DNA of 46,823 bases from Phycisphaerae bacterium (GTDB taxonomy: Bacteria > Planctomycetota > Phycisphaerae > Sedimentisphaerales > Anaerohalosphaeraceae), in the NCBI GenBank assembly GCA_018433925.1, contig JAHDQI010000070.1:1-46823 (forward strand), read 5' to 3'. The position numbers and the translations under genes are program-made. Every line of letters begins with the position of its first letter. The first letter of the stretch is position 1. The notes beneath the pieces were generated by a model that saw nothing but the letters and a program-made list of their open reading frames with translations, was not told where the DNA came from and ran no database searches. Positions 1-7,157 of the stretch are shown here, one piece after another.

Positions 1-159
1 GATGGTCGTCAGCCGCGTGCACAAATCGGCGGTGCCGGGAGTACCCTGATAAATTCCGTGCGAACAGTCGGCCACCCAATACAGCGTTACGGCCGGGGCG
101 GCTGTCCGCACAGACAGGCCCGCACACAGCAACCCAATCAGACACAGATTCTGTTTCAT
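1..159 (-). CDS. Secreted protein, N-terminal part only (cut by window edge)
   Basis: This is the first 53 codons of a gene that runs off the left edge. It starts at an ATG at 159, preceded by a clear GAGGAG ribosome binding site (about 168-173). Residues 1-22 form a signal peptide: a Lys at position 3, a hydrophobic stretch rich in Leu, Cys and Gly, then a small-residue region ending near Ala20-Ala23. The mature part begins with a stretch containing Tyr27, Trp28 and Cys32 and Cys47. That is too little to name a family; planctomycete PEP-CTERM and other secreted proteins often start this way. The gene lies upstream or downstream of no visible operon partner other than pilT, whose start codon is over 1 kb away on the same strand. 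Confidence 0.6.
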   Translation of the reverse strand, partial: MKQNLCLIGLLCAGLSVRTAAPAVTLYWVADCSHGIYQGTPGTADLCTRLTTI

Positions 160-210
160 CTTTCTGTCTCCTCAACCTGTTTTTGTTTCCTTGAAATCCG
201 GCGGCCGGCG

Positions 211-1329
211 TTAGTCATTTCTCGTGATCTTGATGAGCATTTCGAGTTCCTGGGGGTTGTGGGAGTAGGATTTGGCCAGGTTGACTCCGATGTGTCCTTC
301 CCGGATGAGTCGGTCGAGGGACATGTTGAAGCTGTGCATTCCGTCGTGTCCTTCCTTGATGACATCGGCCAGCTCGGATTCCTTCTCCTTCTCGCGGAGG
401 TACTGTCGGACAGAGGGGACGTTGATAAAGACCTCGGTGGCGGGGACGCGGTCGTATCCCTCCTGCTCGGAGGGCACGAGCATCTGGTTCATGATGGCCA
501 GCAGGTTGTAGCTGAGGTTCAGGCGTACGGCGTCGTGCTCGGCCTCCTTGAAGAAGTTGAGGATGCGGCTGAAGGTCCAGGCGGCGGTGGCGGTGTGCAG
601 GGAGGTCAGCACGAGGTGGCCGGTCTCGGCGGCCTTGATGGCGGCGTGGACGGTCTCGGCGTCGCGCATCTCGCCAACCATGATGACGTTGGGATCCTCG
701 CGCAGGACGGCGCGGAGGGCCTCGGTATAATTGGGAAAATCGACGCCGAGCTCGCGCTGGTGGACGAGGGCCCGGCTGTCGCGAAAGACAAACTCGACGG
801 GGTCCTCAATGGTGACGATGTGCTTGTCGGGCCGGCGGGCCAGCAGGCCGATCATGGCCGCGAGGGTGGAGGATTTGCCGCTGCCGGTCTCGCCGCCGAC
901 AATGATAATGCCCTTCTGCTCGGGATTTTCCATGACCTGCTGATAGATGGGCGGCAGGTTGAGCTGCTCAAAGGTGGGGATCTCGTAGTGAATCCGCCGG
1001 AGGGCCAGGGAGAGCTTGCCGAGGGCGCGGTAGGCCTGGAGGCGGTAGCGGACCGACCGGCCGCCGAGGGCCGCCTCGTAGGAATAATCGACCGAGCCGG
1101 TTTCCTCAAAGAGCTTTCGGCAGCGGACCTGCTGGCTTTCGTGCAGGGTCGAATCCATGATGCGGGCGATGTTGTCCTCGCTGAGGACGGCGTCTTCTTT
1201 GCCGAGGGAACGCAGCTTGCCCTTGATGCGGATGTGCGGGTTCTCGCCGGAGGCCAGGTGAATGTCCGAGGCCCCGTGCTTTTCGGCGATCATCAGAAAA
1301 TCCTCCAGTTTATACATCTGTCCGGCCAT
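211..1329 (-). CDS. PilT/PilU-type twitching motility ATPase
   Basis: Hexameric secretion ATPase of the GspE/PilT family, which powers retraction of type IV pili at the inner face of the cytoplasmic membrane. The 372-residue length fits PilT/PilU. An N-terminal PAS-like domain (about 1-110) is followed by the RecA-like core: Walker A GGETGSGKSS at 145-154, Walker B region VIMVGEMRD at 215-223 and a His box GHLVLTSLHT at 237-246. A C-terminal segment containing DRLIREG resembles the AIRNLIRE motif that PilT needs for retraction, but it is diverged, so a PilU-like accessory retraction ATPase is equally possible. The start at 1329 has a GGGAGG ribosome binding site. No pilin or pilus assembly gene is in the window, so the gene is a stand-alone copy here. 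Confidence 0.93.
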   Translation of the reverse strand: MAGQMYKLEDFLMIAEKHGASDIHLASGENPHIRIKGKLRSLGKEDAVLSEDNIARIMDSTLHESQQVRCRKLFEETGSVDYSYEAALGGRSVRYRLQAYRALGKLSLALRRIHYEIPTFEQLNLPPIYQQVMENPEQKGIIIVGGETGSGKSSTLAAMIGLLARRPDKHIVTIEDPVEFVFRDSRALVHQRELGVDFPNYTEALRAVLREDPNVIMVGEMRDAETVHAAIKAAETGHLVLTSLHTATAAWTFSRILNFFKEAEHDAVRLNLSYNLLAIMNQMLVPSEQEGYDRVPATEVFINVPSVRQYLREKEKESELADVIKEGHDGMHSFNMSLDRLIREGHIGVNLAKSYSHNPQELEMLIKITRND

Positions 1330-1392
1330 AACGTCTTCCTCCCTTGCATCGATTGCCGACGCGTGTCTGCGGATCGCAACGGCGCGACCCGT

Positions 1393-2706
1393 TTACAGCT
1401 TCGCGTTTCGGGCGTCTTTGAGCTCTTTGTTGATTCGCACGGAGCACCAGGCCTTGCCGCACATCGTGCAGTAGTCGTCTCGCGTGGGCTGGGCGCTGAT
1501 GCGGCTGTGGGCGCAGGCCTCCTCGTACATCATGCGGGCGGTCTTCGGATCGATGGCGCTGTCGAGGTGCTTTTTCCAGTCCAGTTGCGCGCGGGCGGCG
1601 CTGAGGGCGCGGTCCTTCTCGGCGGCTCCCGGAAAGCGCCGGGCCACATCGGCGGCGTGCGCGGCGATCTTGCAGGCGACGACGCCCTGGCGCACGTCGT
1701 TGAGATCGGGCAGGCCGAGGTGCTCACGCGGCGTCACGTAGCACAAAAACGAGGCCCCGTAATAGGCCGCCGCCGTGCCGCCGATGGCGCTGGTGATGTG
1801 GTCATAGCCGGGGGCGATGTCGGTAACGAGGGGGCCGAGCACGTAAAAGGGCGCGCCCCTGCAGATTTCCTGCTGAATCTCCATGTTGTACTGAATCTGG
1901 TCAAAGGGCACGTGGCCGGGGCCTTCGACCATGACCTGGCAGCCGTTGTCCTGTGCCCGCTGGGTCAGTTCGCCGAGCGTGCGGAGTTCGGCAAGCTGGG
2001 GCTCATCGGTGGCGTCGGCCCCGCAGCCCGGCCGCAGGCCGTCGCCGAGCGAAAAGCACACATCGTGTTCCCGCATGATCGCGCAGAGGTCGTCGAACAG
2101 TTCGTACATCGGGTTCTGTCGGTTGTGATGGGTCATCCATTTGGCCAGCAGCGCGCCGCCGCGGCTGACGATGCCGCAGACGCGCCGGTCGAGCAGTTCG
2201 AGATGCTCGCGCAGAATGCCGGCGTGAATCGTGAAGAAGTCCACGCCCTGGGCGGCCTGCTTCTCGACAACTTTGAGAATGGTATCGCAGTCGATCTGCT
2301 CGACATCCCGGCCGACGATGACCTCGTAGATCGGTACGGTTCCGAAGGGCACGGGGCATTCGGCCAGCAGGCGGCGGCGGATCTCGTCGAGGTCGCCGCC
2401 GGTGCTCAGGTCCATGACGGCGTCGGCGCCGGCCTCGATGGCGATGTTCATCTTCTCGATTTCGCCGTCGATATCCGAGCGGACGCTGCTGCATCCGATG
2501 TTGGCGTTGATCTTGGTGCTGACGGCCCGGCCGATGCCCGTGGGCACCAGCGCCCCGGCCAGGTGGATCGGGTTGGCCGGGATGACCAGCCGCCCGGCGG
2601 CGACTTCCTTTTGAATCGTTTCGGGGGACAGCCCCTCTCGCCGGGCTACCTGACGCATGGCGTCGGTGAGGTGTCCGGCTTTGGCTTGCTGCAATTGTGT
2701 TGCCAT
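1393..2706 (-). CDS. thiC: Phosphomethylpyrimidine synthase ThiC
   Basis: Radical SAM enzyme that converts 5-aminoimidazole ribotide to hydroxymethylpyrimidine phosphate in thiamine biosynthesis. The 437-residue protein is the short form without the N-terminal extension of proteobacterial ThiC, common in anaerobes. The [4Fe-4S] cluster motif CX2CX4C characteristic of ThiC lies at the C-terminus (Cys413, Cys416, Cys421). The ATG at 2706 was chosen because GGAG lies 5 bases upstream; an in-frame GTG at 2712 falls inside that ribosome binding site. The leader contains a TPP riboswitch, a terminator and a strong promoter, so expression should fall when thiamine pyrophosphate is abundant. No other thi gene is near. 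Confidence 0.97.
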   Translation of the reverse strand: MATQLQQAKAGHLTDAMRQVARREGLSPETIQKEVAAGRLVIPANPIHLAGALVPTGIGRAVSTKINANIGCSSVRSDIDGEIEKMNIAIEAGADAVMDLSTGGDLDEIRRRLLAECPVPFGTVPIYEVIVGRDVEQIDCDTILKVVEKQAAQGVDFFTIHAGILREHLELLDRRVCGIVSRGGALLAKWMTHHNRQNPMYELFDDLCAIMREHDVCFSLGDGLRPGCGADATDEPQLAELRTLGELTQRAQDNGCQVMVEGPGHVPFDQIQYNMEIQQEICRGAPFYVLGPLVTDIAPGYDHITSAIGGTAAAYYGASFLCYVTPREHLGLPDLNDVRQGVVACKIAAHAADVARRFPGAAEKDRALSAARAQLDWKKHLDSAIDPKTARMMYEEACAHSRISAQPTRDDYCTMCGKAWCSVRINKELKDARNAKL

Positions 2707-2715
2707 AATCACTCC

Positions 2716-2743
2716 AAAAAAAATCGCTTCGTTCGGAAGCGAT
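2716..2743 (-). terminator. Intrinsic terminator of the thiC riboswitch
   Basis: On the minus strand an 8-bp perfect stem (ATCGCTTC / GAAGCGAT, 2723-2743, 5-base loop) is followed directly by eight T residues (2716-2723, sharing one base with the stem). It sits between the TPP aptamer and the thiC ribosome binding site, only 10 bases from the start codon. It is therefore the expression platform: ligand binding is expected to favour this terminator. Confidence 0.88.
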
Positions 2744-2770
2744 GCCGCCCGCGATCTACCGGGGACGAAG

Positions 2771-2862
2771 CCGCTTCCCTACGCAGGTCTCCGCACACGG
2801 CGGTTTGCCTGATCAGGTTCGAAGGGTTTTTCTCAGGCCCGGTTTGGGACCACCCCCAGCGA
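2771..2862 (-). promoter_or_regulatory. TPP (THI element) riboswitch upstream of thiC
   Basis: The minus strand carries the conserved blocks of the THI-box in order: GGGGTGG (P2 side, about 2850-2857), a CTGAGA block (2831-2837), ACCCTTCGAACCTGATCAGG (about 2810-2829) and the 3' block CTGCGTAGGGAAGC (2773-2786). The variable P3 stem lies between the last two blocks. Order, spacing and position 5' of thiC fit the known thiamine pyrophosphate riboswitch class. The blocks are read directly; the fold was not computed. Confidence 0.95.
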
Positions 2863-2870
2863 ACATCCGT

Positions 2871-2900
2871 ATTATACGAAGGCCGCGGCCGCGGGTCAAA
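2871..2900 (-). promoter_or_regulatory. thiC promoter
   Basis: On the minus strand, TTTGAC (2895-2900) and a perfect TATAAT (2871-2876) are 18 bases apart. Transcription should begin near 2864, just before the riboswitch aptamer. Confidence 0.75.
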
Positions 2901-2919
2901 AAAGAATTCTAAAATCCTA

Positions 2920-2948
2920 TTGTCGCCCGCAGGGGTCCCGTATATAAT
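2920..2948 (+). promoter_or_regulatory. Promoter of the YSC84-like lipoprotein gene
   Basis: TTGTCG (2920-2925) and TATAAT (2943-2948) are separated by 17 bases. It is back to back with the thiC promoter, and together they fill the 300-base divergent spacer (2707-3006). The ribosome binding site GGGAG follows at 2996-3000. Confidence 0.7.
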
Positions 2949-3006
2949 CGCGGGAAACGGCCAATCATTCATTTTGATAAAATCAAGACAGGCAGGGAGT
3001 TCGGCG

Positions 3007-3567
3007 ATGAACAAACAAAAACAGGTCTTTATTTTCGCGTTGTGTGGTCTGGTATTGGCGGGCTGCTCGACTACTCCGGATACGGAAAGTTCGCGTCAGG
3101 TTCTCAGCGCCGAGGTCAATGATGCCATCTCGCATTTCAAGACCAAAGACCCCGGCATTCAGGCGTTTTTCGACCGGTCGGCGGGGTATGCGGTGCTGCC
3201 GAAGGTGTATAAAGGGGCCTTCTGGCTGGGCGGGGCCTACGGCAAGGGACAGGTGTTTGACCGCGAGGGCAACCTGCTGGGCTATTGCGACATGAAGCAG
3301 GCCACGATCGGGTTTTCCTTTGGCGGGGAATTTTTCCGGGAAATCATCTTCTTCCGGACAGAGTCGGATTTGCAGAACTTTATGCAGGGGAATTTTGCGC
3401 TGTCGGCCCAGGCCACGGCCACGGCCGTAACGCTTGGGGCGGCCGCGAAGGTCGATTACAAAGACGGGGCGGCCGTGTTCATTCTGGCCGATGCGGGGCT
3501 GATGGTCGATGCCTCCGTGGGGGGGCAGAAATTTGAATTTGATCCCGTCCCGCGCATCCTGAACTGA
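3007..3567 (+). CDS. YSC84-like (DUF500) lipoprotein
   Basis: A 186-residue lipoprotein with a lipobox LAGC (Cys20) at the end of its signal peptide. The rest matches the Ysc84/SYLF actin-binding and lipid-binding domain: an N-terminal helical segment with FDRSAGYAVLPKV, then glycine-rich strands such as GGAYGKGQVFDREG and a C-terminal stretch of alternating Ala/Thr and DGAAVFILAD. Bacterial members are secreted or membrane-anchored and thought to bind lipids; their role is not settled. The ATG at 3007 has a GGGAG ribosome binding site 6 bases upstream and its own promoter. The reading frame is open far upstream of this start, but that part is antisense to thiC and pilT and is not coding. It converges with hpt, only 7 bases apart. 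Confidence 0.88.
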   Translation: MNKQKQVFIFALCGLVLAGCSTTPDTESSRQVLSAEVNDAISHFKTKDPGIQAFFDRSAGYAVLPKVYKGAFWLGGAYGKGQVFDREGNLLGYCDMKQATIGFSFGGEFFREIIFFRTESDLQNFMQGNFALSAQATATAVTLGAAAKVDYKDGAAVFILADAGLMVDASVGGQKFEFDPVPRILN

Positions 3568-3574
3568 GCGCCTG

Positions 3575-4147
3575 TCAGGTAGCCGGGACCGCGATATACG
3601 GCAACTCGCGGCAGCGTCCCTCGTAATCGAGGCCGTAGCCGATGACGAAGGCATCCTCGATCTTCAGGCCGAGGAAATCGATCGGAACCGGCCGCTGGTG
3701 GGGGATGTCCTTCTCGAGCAGGACACACGTCCGCACACCGGCCGGATTGCACTGGCGGACCCACTCGGTGACCCTGTCCAGTGTCAGGCCGGTATCGTAG
3801 ATATCATCGATCAGCAGGACCTGCCGGCCGGCAATCCTTTGGGGAAGGGCCTGGGTCTCTTTGAGCTCCACGTGTCCGCTGGACTGGGTGCCGCCGTGAT
3901 AGCTGGAGGCCCCGAGGTGCGCTGTCTCTACGGGGAAATCAAGCCGGGCCAGCAGATCATTGGCAAACGTCCGTGCTCCCTCCAGGATCACGAGGGCCAG
4001 GAGGCGATCCTCGGCGGTATAACAGGCGTTGATCCGGCCGGCGACCCGCTGAACCGTCTGCCTGATCTGTTCGGCAGAGACCAGGATTCGCTCGATCCGC
4101 TGATCGGTCATGTTTTCGTTATTCTGCGGCTGTTTTCCGTTTGTCAT
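3575..4147 (-). CDS. hpt: Hypoxanthine phosphoribosyltransferase
   Basis: Purine salvage enzyme that joins hypoxanthine or guanine to PRPP to give IMP or GMP. The protein has the type I phosphoribosyltransferase fold: an early loop LVILEGARTFANDLL at about 52-66, the flexible loop region around SSYHGG (81-86), and the PRPP-binding motif VLLIDDIYDTGLT at 110-122 with the two acidic residues. The C-terminal hood contains a conserved Asp-Phe-Leu-Gly-Leu segment. Its ATG overlaps the TGA of the upstream peptidase gene by 4 bases, so translation is probably coupled. An internal ATG at 4111 (residue 13) would give a more typical length, about 178 residues, and cannot be excluded, since neither start has a strong ribosome binding site. 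Confidence 0.93.
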   Translation of the reverse strand: MTNGKQPQNNENMTDQRIERILVSAEQIRQTVQRVAGRINACYTAEDRLLALVILEGARTFANDLLARLDFPVETAHLGASSYHGGTQSSGHVELKETQALPQRIAGRQVLLIDDIYDTGLTLDRVTEWVRQCNPAGVRTCVLLEKDIPHQRPVPIDFLGLKIEDAFVIGYGLDYEGRCRELPYIAVPAT

Positions 4148-5250
4148 TTCAAAATCCGCAGACGCGGTTCGCTGAATCCGTACCGCCGGTCCCGCGTCAA
4201 GACCGCAGCTCCCTTTTTTGTGACTAACACATCGTCCTCGATGCGGATGCCGAACTTGCCCGGCAGGTAGATGCCCGGCTCAATGGTAATGATCTGGCCG
4301 GCTGTCAGGCGGGTCTTCTTGTCCAGCGGGGAAAGAAACGGGATCTCGTGCACCTCCAGGCCGAGGCCGTGGCCGGTGCCGTGTCCGTAGAGAGGAAAGC
4401 CGGACGGCTCGATGACCTGTCTTGCCGCCGCGTCGATCTCGGCGGCGCAGACGCCGTCGCAAATCTTGCCGATGGCCGCCTGCTGGGCTGCCCAGACAGT
4501 CTCCCATGCGCGCTCGTATTCCTTTGTGACCTGTCCCCGGCCGAAGCTGCGGGTGATATCGCAGGTATAGCCGTCCACCGCCGCGCCGAAGTCGATCAGG
4601 ATGGTGTCGCGGCTGCGCAATTTGCGTCCGGAGGGCTGGTGATGATTGCGCGAGCCGTTGGGTCCGAAGGCGATGATGGTTTCAAATCCGACTTTTGCTC
4701 CGCGCATCCGAATTTCGTATTCGAGGCGGGCGGTCAGTTGCTGTTCAGTCATGCCGGTTTGCAGATGGGCCAGGGAGGCGTGCAGGCCGTCCCAGGCGAT
4801 GCGGGCGGCCCTGCGGATCAGGGCCGCTTCGGGCGGATCCTTGACCGAGCGGGCCTGCTCGAGCCAGGTTCCGGCGGTGATGACGGAGATTTTTTGCGGC
4901 CGGAGGGCACTCTTGATCTTCCTGAGCGTGGCCACCGAGATCGACGGCTCGGTCCCGATCCTGCGGGGACCGCCTGCCCCGTTTAATTGCCCGGCCAGGG
5001 CCTGCGTGATGGGCCCTTTTCGCTCTACGATACGGCAGCCGGAGCACTCGCCGCGGGCCTGCTCGGTATAGCGACTGTCGGTCAGCAGCACACAGCCCCG
5101 AGCCGTCAGCAGCACCCAACTGTCATGTCCCGAAAAATTGGTCAGATACCGGACATTCTCGACCTTGGTAATAAGCAGTCCGTCCAGTTTTTGTTCCCGC
5201 AGGCGGTTGCGCAGTCGGCGAAGCCGACCCGAAATCATCCTTTGTTCCAT
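4144..5250 (-). CDS. M24 family Xaa-Pro peptidase (PepQ/PepP-like)
   Basis: A 368-residue cytoplasmic metallopeptidase of the Xaa-Pro dipeptidase/aminopeptidase class, which cleaves peptides next to proline. It has a creatinase-like N-domain (about 1-140) and the pita-bread catalytic domain. All five metal ligands are visible: Asp220 and Asp231 in IDFGAAVDGYTCD, His294 in GTGHGLG, Glu324 in TIEPGIY and Glu338 in GIRIED. The length matches the short dipeptidase form found in many bacteria; dipeptidase and aminopeptidase activity cannot be told apart from sequence alone. It is the first gene of a two-gene operon with hpt, which it overlaps by 4 bases. Confidence 0.92.
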   Translation of the reverse strand: MEQRMISGRLRRLRNRLREQKLDGLLITKVENVRYLTNFSGHDSWVLLTARGCVLLTDSRYTEQARGECSGCRIVERKGPITQALAGQLNGAGGPRRIGTEPSISVATLRKIKSALRPQKISVITAGTWLEQARSVKDPPEAALIRRAARIAWDGLHASLAHLQTGMTEQQLTARLEYEIRMRGAKVGFETIIAFGPNGSRNHHQPSGRKLRSRDTILIDFGAAVDGYTCDITRSFGRGQVTKEYERAWETVWAAQQAAIGKICDGVCAAEIDAAARQVIEPSGFPLYGHGTGHGLGLEVHEIPFLSPLDKKTRLTAGQIITIEPGIYLPGKFGIRIEDDVLVTKKGAAVLTRDRRYGFSEPRLRILK

Positions 5251-5356
5251 ATCGGTTATTCCCCTGTTTTATCGGTCTTCAGGTCAGTACCTTACCGGCC
5301 GGACCGGAAAACCGCAAAAAAATTTTCTCCGATTTGCCGTCCCCCGCCGGATTTAT

Positions 5357-5386
5357 TAGTTATCTTTTGTGTATAGAGAGGTTCAA
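5357..5386 (-). promoter_or_regulatory. Probable promoter of the M24 peptidase-hpt operon
   Basis: On the minus strand TTGAAC (5381-5386) is followed after 17-18 bases by ATAACT/TAACTA (5357-5363). The -10 match is only fair. It would give a leader of about 100 bases. Confidence 0.4.
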
Positions 5387-5452
5387 AAACCCCAAAATCG
5401 GGACGTATATAGACAATCTCCTCTCCTGTCTTTTCCATGGCATGGACGCTCC

Positions 5453-5496
5453 GGCGGGGCAGGGGTCCGGCGACCGGATCTCCGCCCCGCTTTTTT
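5453..5496 (+). terminator. Strong intrinsic terminator without an upstream gene
   Basis: The plus strand has a G+C-rich stem (GCGGGGC at 5454-5460 pairing with GCCCCGC at 5484-5490, continued inside by TCCGG-CGA-CCGGA) followed by six T residues (5491-5496). No plus-strand gene lies upstream: the nearest is the peptidase gene on the opposite strand. In the 475-base gap 5251-5725 this is the only strong element besides the promoters on each side. It may end a small non-coding RNA that begins somewhere in 5300-5430, or stop antisense transcription. I see no good promoter for such an RNA. Confidence 0.7.
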
Positions 5497-5646
5497 ATGC
5501 GCCCCCTTTCCCACTCTTCGGAATACAGAAAACGGTATCCGGAGAAGAATCCCGCTGGTTTTTCCGAAAAAACCGCCGCGGCACAATCCTGTTATGGTCT
5601 CGGATTATTTAGCGGGCACCGCTTTTCCGGAAAGATTTCTTTGTCC

Positions 5647-5675
5647 TTGTCCCCGGCCGGTTTGGGGGGTACAAT
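5647..5675 (+). promoter_or_regulatory. Promoter of the rhomboid protease gene
   Basis: TTGTCC (5647-5652), 17-base spacer, TACAAT (5670-5675). It would start transcription near 5682, about 45 bases before the start codon. Confidence 0.65.
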
Positions 5676-5725
5676 GCCCTCTTGCTGAAAATGGAAATGA
5701 GAATACTATCTAAAATGAAAAACTT

Positions 5726-6931
5726 ATGCTGCTGCCGATAGGAACCACTGTCAGTCCGCGACGGACGCCGTACGCCAATTACTTTCTGATCGCTGTCAAT
5801 GTGCTGATCTTCGCCGTTACGATGCAGGCGATGTATGACCCGCGCAGCGGTATGCGGTACCTTGATCTGCGTCCCTGGGCGGAAAGCTTTATGCTCTGGC
5901 CGCAGCGGCCGCAGCTCTGGCAGTTCGTCACCTACTCCTTTCTCCATTCCGGGCACGAATGGTACATTCTCCATTTGCTGGGCAACATGTACTTTCTGTA
6001 CCTGTTCGGCAACAGCGTCAACGACAAACTGGGCCATGTCGGCTATCTTTGTTTTTACCTGGCCGGTGCGGTCTTTTCGGGCCTGGGGCACGCCCTGCTG
6101 CATACCAACCCGGTACTCGGGGCCAGCGGGGCCGTCGCGGCGGTGACGGGGGCGTATCTGGTTCTGTTTCCCAATACGCTGATTTCAGTCATTTACTGGT
6201 TGTTTTTTATCGGGACCGCCGAATTCCGCGCGTTGTATTTCATCGCTTTTAAGATGATTATCTGGGACAATGTGGTCGAGCCGAAGCTCTCCGTCCGGGC
6301 AGTGGCTTATGATGCGCACCTGGCCGGGTACGCCTTCGGGATTGTGGCGATTTTGCTGCTGCTGGCGACTAAGCTGATTGAAGGGAACCACAGCGACCTG
6401 TGGTCGATGATTCGTCAGTGGAATCGCCGTCGCAAGTATCGCGAGGCCGTTTCCGGCGGGTATGATCCCTTCGGTCCTTCGCGGGGTGTGCGGCAATCCT
6501 CGGCGGAAGTTCCCGCGCAGGTCGCAGCGACTGAGCCGGTTGAGGATCCGCAGGTTCTTGCGCTGCGTACCGAGATCGCCGATTGCCTGCGGCGGCATGA
6601 CGCGGCCACGGCGGGGGAGCTGTATCTCAAGCTGCTCGAACACGACCCGTCACAGACTCTGCCCCGCCAGCATCAGCTCGATGTGGCTAACCAATTGATG
6701 GCCTCCGGCAAGTGGGCCCCGGCGGCCGGGGCTTATGAAAAATTTCTTCATCTCTACAGCGGCCATGAGCACGCCGAACAAGTTCACCTGATGCTCGGTT
6801 TGCTGTACGGCCGATACCTCGGCGAGCCGGAACAGGCCGCCGAACACCTCAAAACCGCGCTCGGCAAGCTCTCCAACCCCGGCCAGATCCAGATGTGCAA
6901 AGAGGAACTGGCCCGGCTCGAAACCCCGTAA
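5726..6931 (+). CDS. Rhomboid family intramembrane serine protease with C-terminal helical domain
   Basis: A 401-residue polytopic membrane protein. Membrane segments cover about residues 16-215. The rhomboid catalytic features are present: Asn87 in HLLGNMYF (oxyanion hole), Ser134 in the GASGA motif, and His198 in YDAHLAGYAFG. Rhomboids cut other membrane proteins inside the bilayer. After the membrane domain there is a basic segment (WNRRRKYREA) and a soluble C-terminal part of about 180 residues with helical repeats of TPR character (for example the segments starting LKLLEHDPS and FLHLYSGHEH), likely in the cytoplasm. The long first loop with DPRSGMRYLDLRP is typical of planctomycete rhomboids. 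The ATG at 5726 lacks a strong ribosome binding site; no better in-frame start is seen. Confidence 0.9.
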   Translation: MLLPIGTTVSPRRTPYANYFLIAVNVLIFAVTMQAMYDPRSGMRYLDLRPWAESFMLWPQRPQLWQFVTYSFLHSGHEWYILHLLGNMYFLYLFGNSVNDKLGHVGYLCFYLAGAVFSGLGHALLHTNPVLGASGAVAAVTGAYLVLFPNTLISVIYWLFFIGTAEFRALYFIAFKMIIWDNVVEPKLSVRAVAYDAHLAGYAFGIVAILLLLATKLIEGNHSDLWSMIRQWNRRRKYREAVSGGYDPFGPSRGVRQSSAEVPAQVAATEPVEDPQVLALRTEIADCLRRHDAATAGELYLKLLEHDPSQTLPRQHQLDVANQLMASGKWAPAAGAYEKFLHLYSGHEHAEQVHLMLGLLYGRYLGEPEQAAEHLKTALGKLSNPGQIQMCKEELARLETP

Positions 6932-7054
6932 CCTGCCCGGCGCCCGGCCGGTGGCTATTTTCAGTCGTGAACAAGCGGGCGAGTTGCCGATATAAAAAAG
7001 AAGGTATATCGAAATGTCACCATCAAACGTCCGGATTGTCGCCATAAAAAGCGA

Positions 7055-7083
7055 TTGACACGCTCCGGCGGCGGTGGTAATGT
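7055..7083 (+). promoter_or_regulatory. Promoter of the SH3b-repeat protein gene
   Basis: A perfect TTGACA (7055-7060) and TAATGT (7078-7083) are 17 bases apart. The leader to the start codon at 7158 is about 65 bases. Confidence 0.7.
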
Positions 7084-7157
7084 GAAAAGGAAAGATACTG
7101 GAACAAGATACTCCGGTTTTTGGAGCTTGAAACCCTGATTTTTGTTGGAGAAAAGCC

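Noticed and set aside
58-3006. Continuous plus-strand reading frame opposite pilT and thiC that runs into the YSC84-like gene
   Set aside because: It is antisense to two genes with clear family motifs, its translation is low-complexity and without recognisable domains, and high G+C content explains the lack of stops. Only the part from 3007 is a gene.
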